A stretch of DNA of 41,245 nt. Origin: Phaeoceros laevis. Taxonomy: Eukaryota; Anthocerotophyta; Anthocerotopsida; Notothyladales. A program made the position numbers and the translations under genes. The notes below the pieces were generated by a model. It had not been told where the DNA came from. It worked only from the letters and a program-made list of their open reading frames with translations, and did not search any database. Shown here one piece after another: positions 39,687 through 41,245 of this stretch. The stretch is from assembly GCA_049999765.1 (NCBI GenBank), contig JBNGIQ010009337.1, positions 1 to 41,245 of the forward strand. Direction: 5' to 3'. How positions within the stretch are numbered: the stretch's first letter is position 1; every line of letters starts with the position of its first letter.

Positions 39687-41245
39687 AACACTCCCACTCG
39701 TGACGGTATGCACACAAGCGAAGTCTCCGTACGAGCGCTTGCTCGCCCGCAGCAGGCTGCGTGGTGAGGCAAAGCGGCACTTTGTCAGGTGCGAACACAC
39801 CTGAGAGCTACCTGGTGACCAGCTGGTGCCAAATTGAAGAACGGAGAATCGTGTAAACACGGTAAAGACTCACGAGAGCGCGCGACCCCGACATTTTCGT
39901 CACAGTTCAATATTGGAAGCGGTATGAAGAAGGATTAAGCCCGAGTCTCCACGCCCGTGATCATAATCACTTGGGGTGTTTGATTCCCGTGTGGAGTCGG
40001 GTAAACACCATAATCACCTACTTGTAGCGAGATTTGTTTTAGGTCATGAACATTTACGAATATCGGGTCGGGGATAAATGGGTCCCGAACGCTATTGTGC
40101 CGGGGGCACTTTCTTTGTAACGGGGTTCTCAAACCCTAGGGCGGCCCGTTCTGTCGAACGGAACACTTCCGGGCCCGTTCTGGCGGGGACACCCTATAAA
40201 GAGGCCGAAAGTGGCCCTTGGCAGGGGTCCGAATTTTGGTTCACTGGCCTGTAGCCGCGCGGTATCGCACAGCACCACGCGGTGGTGCAGGCAGTCTGCC
40301 GGAAAGGAACCCGACTGATGTTGGAAATCATGAATATAATCATGATTTACTTATCTGAATACAAACCTTAATCTTGTAGGTTGATGAATTAGCAAGCTTA
40401 GAAGAAAATAACACAGCACTAGGACCAACAAGATCCCCCCATGTGCAGCTAGACTTAAAGCCTAAGCTTACAGGAACCAAGAAGGTCTCCTGCCATAAGT
40501 CGCGGAGTTTGATCAGGCTCCGCTCATATATTGCAAGAAGCAACCGCTCATATATTGCAAGAAGCAAAATATACAGCAGCTCAAGCTGTGACTCCAAGCA
40601 TCTGACATATATTGCAAGAAGCAAAATATACAACAGCTCAAGCTGTGACTCCAAGCATCTGACAATGATCAGCTCAGAAAAGATTACTTATGATCTAGTA
40701 TCTCCTTGTCTTATAGTGGTCTAGTTTCTATACTTAGACCTAGCTAACATTTCTATAATTAGATAATATCTTAATACAGACTATTTCTATATATGAAGTA
40801 TTTGCTTAAACCATATTCTGTAACAGCTGGCACTCGATGCTAGATGCGGCAGGTGAGTCCGCATAGCAGAAATCGTCAGCGCAGTAGCTCCGATTCGGAA
40901 CGATCGTGCACACTGTGGTTAGCCTGAAAGAAAATCATGCTTGCAAGAATTTTGTCGCGCCACCAGGTGAAAGGGCTGAACCGTGCTGTTACGAGCATGG
41001 TTACAGTGGAAGATTAGGATAAGAAGAAAGTTCGCCATTTGTGGGATGCAATCTGGATGAAAGAGGGGCCAACTCTTGGCGTTGTATCTGAGGGGTACCT
41101 CTGCTTGTGGAAGGATGGGGTCCTAGATATGGAATAACATTTGCACTTTCCTTTGGGGTGCTTGCCACGGCAAATTTGAGAGACCTTTCGGGACCAGAAT
41201 CAGGTGTTTCGTCATTTTTGTACACAACGACACGCATTTCAGCTT
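39687..41245. other. Repeat-containing region without a recognised gene
   Basis: The part 39950-40320 looks like a promoter-bearing repeat: ccctataaagaggccgaaag near 40191 resembles a TATA box, and the surrounding GC-rich sequence resembles a long terminal repeat. No matching second copy lies inside the window. TGTTGGAAATC at 40319 resembles the start of a Copia-type LTR, but no tRNA primer site was found. Short frames near 41001-41237 have no family resemblance. Confidence 0.35.
40549..40662. repeat. 57-bp tandem duplication
   Basis: The unit catatattgcaagaagcaa through tccaagcatctga at 40549 is repeated at 40606 with one difference. The first 18 bases of the unit also occur once more at 40525. 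Confidence 0.95.

Noticed and set aside
40319-40420. 5' end of a Copia LTR retrotransposon
   Set aside because: It starts TGTTGGAAAT, but no primer-binding site, polyprotein or second LTR is visible.

Overview
The window is nuclear DNA of a vascular plant, most probably a lycophyte such as Selaginella (inference). The genes are split by short GT-AG introns, mostly about 70-240 bp. The protein families are typical of land plants: DYW-type pentatricopeptide repeat (PPR) protein, ABCB transporter, MATE efflux carrier, polyphenol oxidase, plastid-type peroxidase, F-box protein and Maf. There are no operons or ribosome-binding sites. A 400-base run of N (29138-29537) marks a scaffold gap.

Left part (1-14000). 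Two tandem minus-strand copies of an LRR-Roc-COR (ROCO) gene, the architecture of plant TORNADO1, lie at 1-4154 and about 8544-13029. Both are damaged by small indels and stop codons, at different places. The copies are collinear until a point near the C-terminus, where they diverge. Copy 1 continues into a tail that leaves the window. Copy 2 continues, in the same frame after one TAG, into an intact reading frame for a caspase-type protease with the HG and SCRG motifs of animal-like caspases. LRR-Roc-COR-caspase is the most unusual observation here. Between the copies are LRR and PPR remnants on the minus strand and a decayed plus-strand DYW PPR gene. A 379-bp MITE-like element with perfect 15-bp terminal inverted repeats sits in the 5' flank of copy 2; copy 1 supplies the empty site.

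Middle part (14000-29000). This is orderly genic DNA. It holds a complete nine-exon ABCB transporter (1276 aa), an APX6-like class I peroxidase with a plastid-type leader, an unrecognised acidic protein, a probable plastid SAM-dependent methyltransferase, a single-exon Maf-like pyrophosphatase and a four-exon F-box protein.

Right part (29500-41245). It begins with a long stretch without a recognisable gene. Then comes a tandem duplication of an unidentified minus-strand gene next to a polyphenol oxidase pseudogene that has lost copper-ligand segments, with simple tandem repeats between. A complete eight-exon MATE carrier (517 aa) follows, and the end is repeat-rich DNA without a recognised gene.

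The intact genes do not form a pathway. ABCB and MATE are membrane exporters and the peroxidase and methyltransferase look plastid-directed, but each appears independent. Only the ROCO/caspase locus suggests a combined system: a GTPase sensor with LRRs joined to a protease effector.
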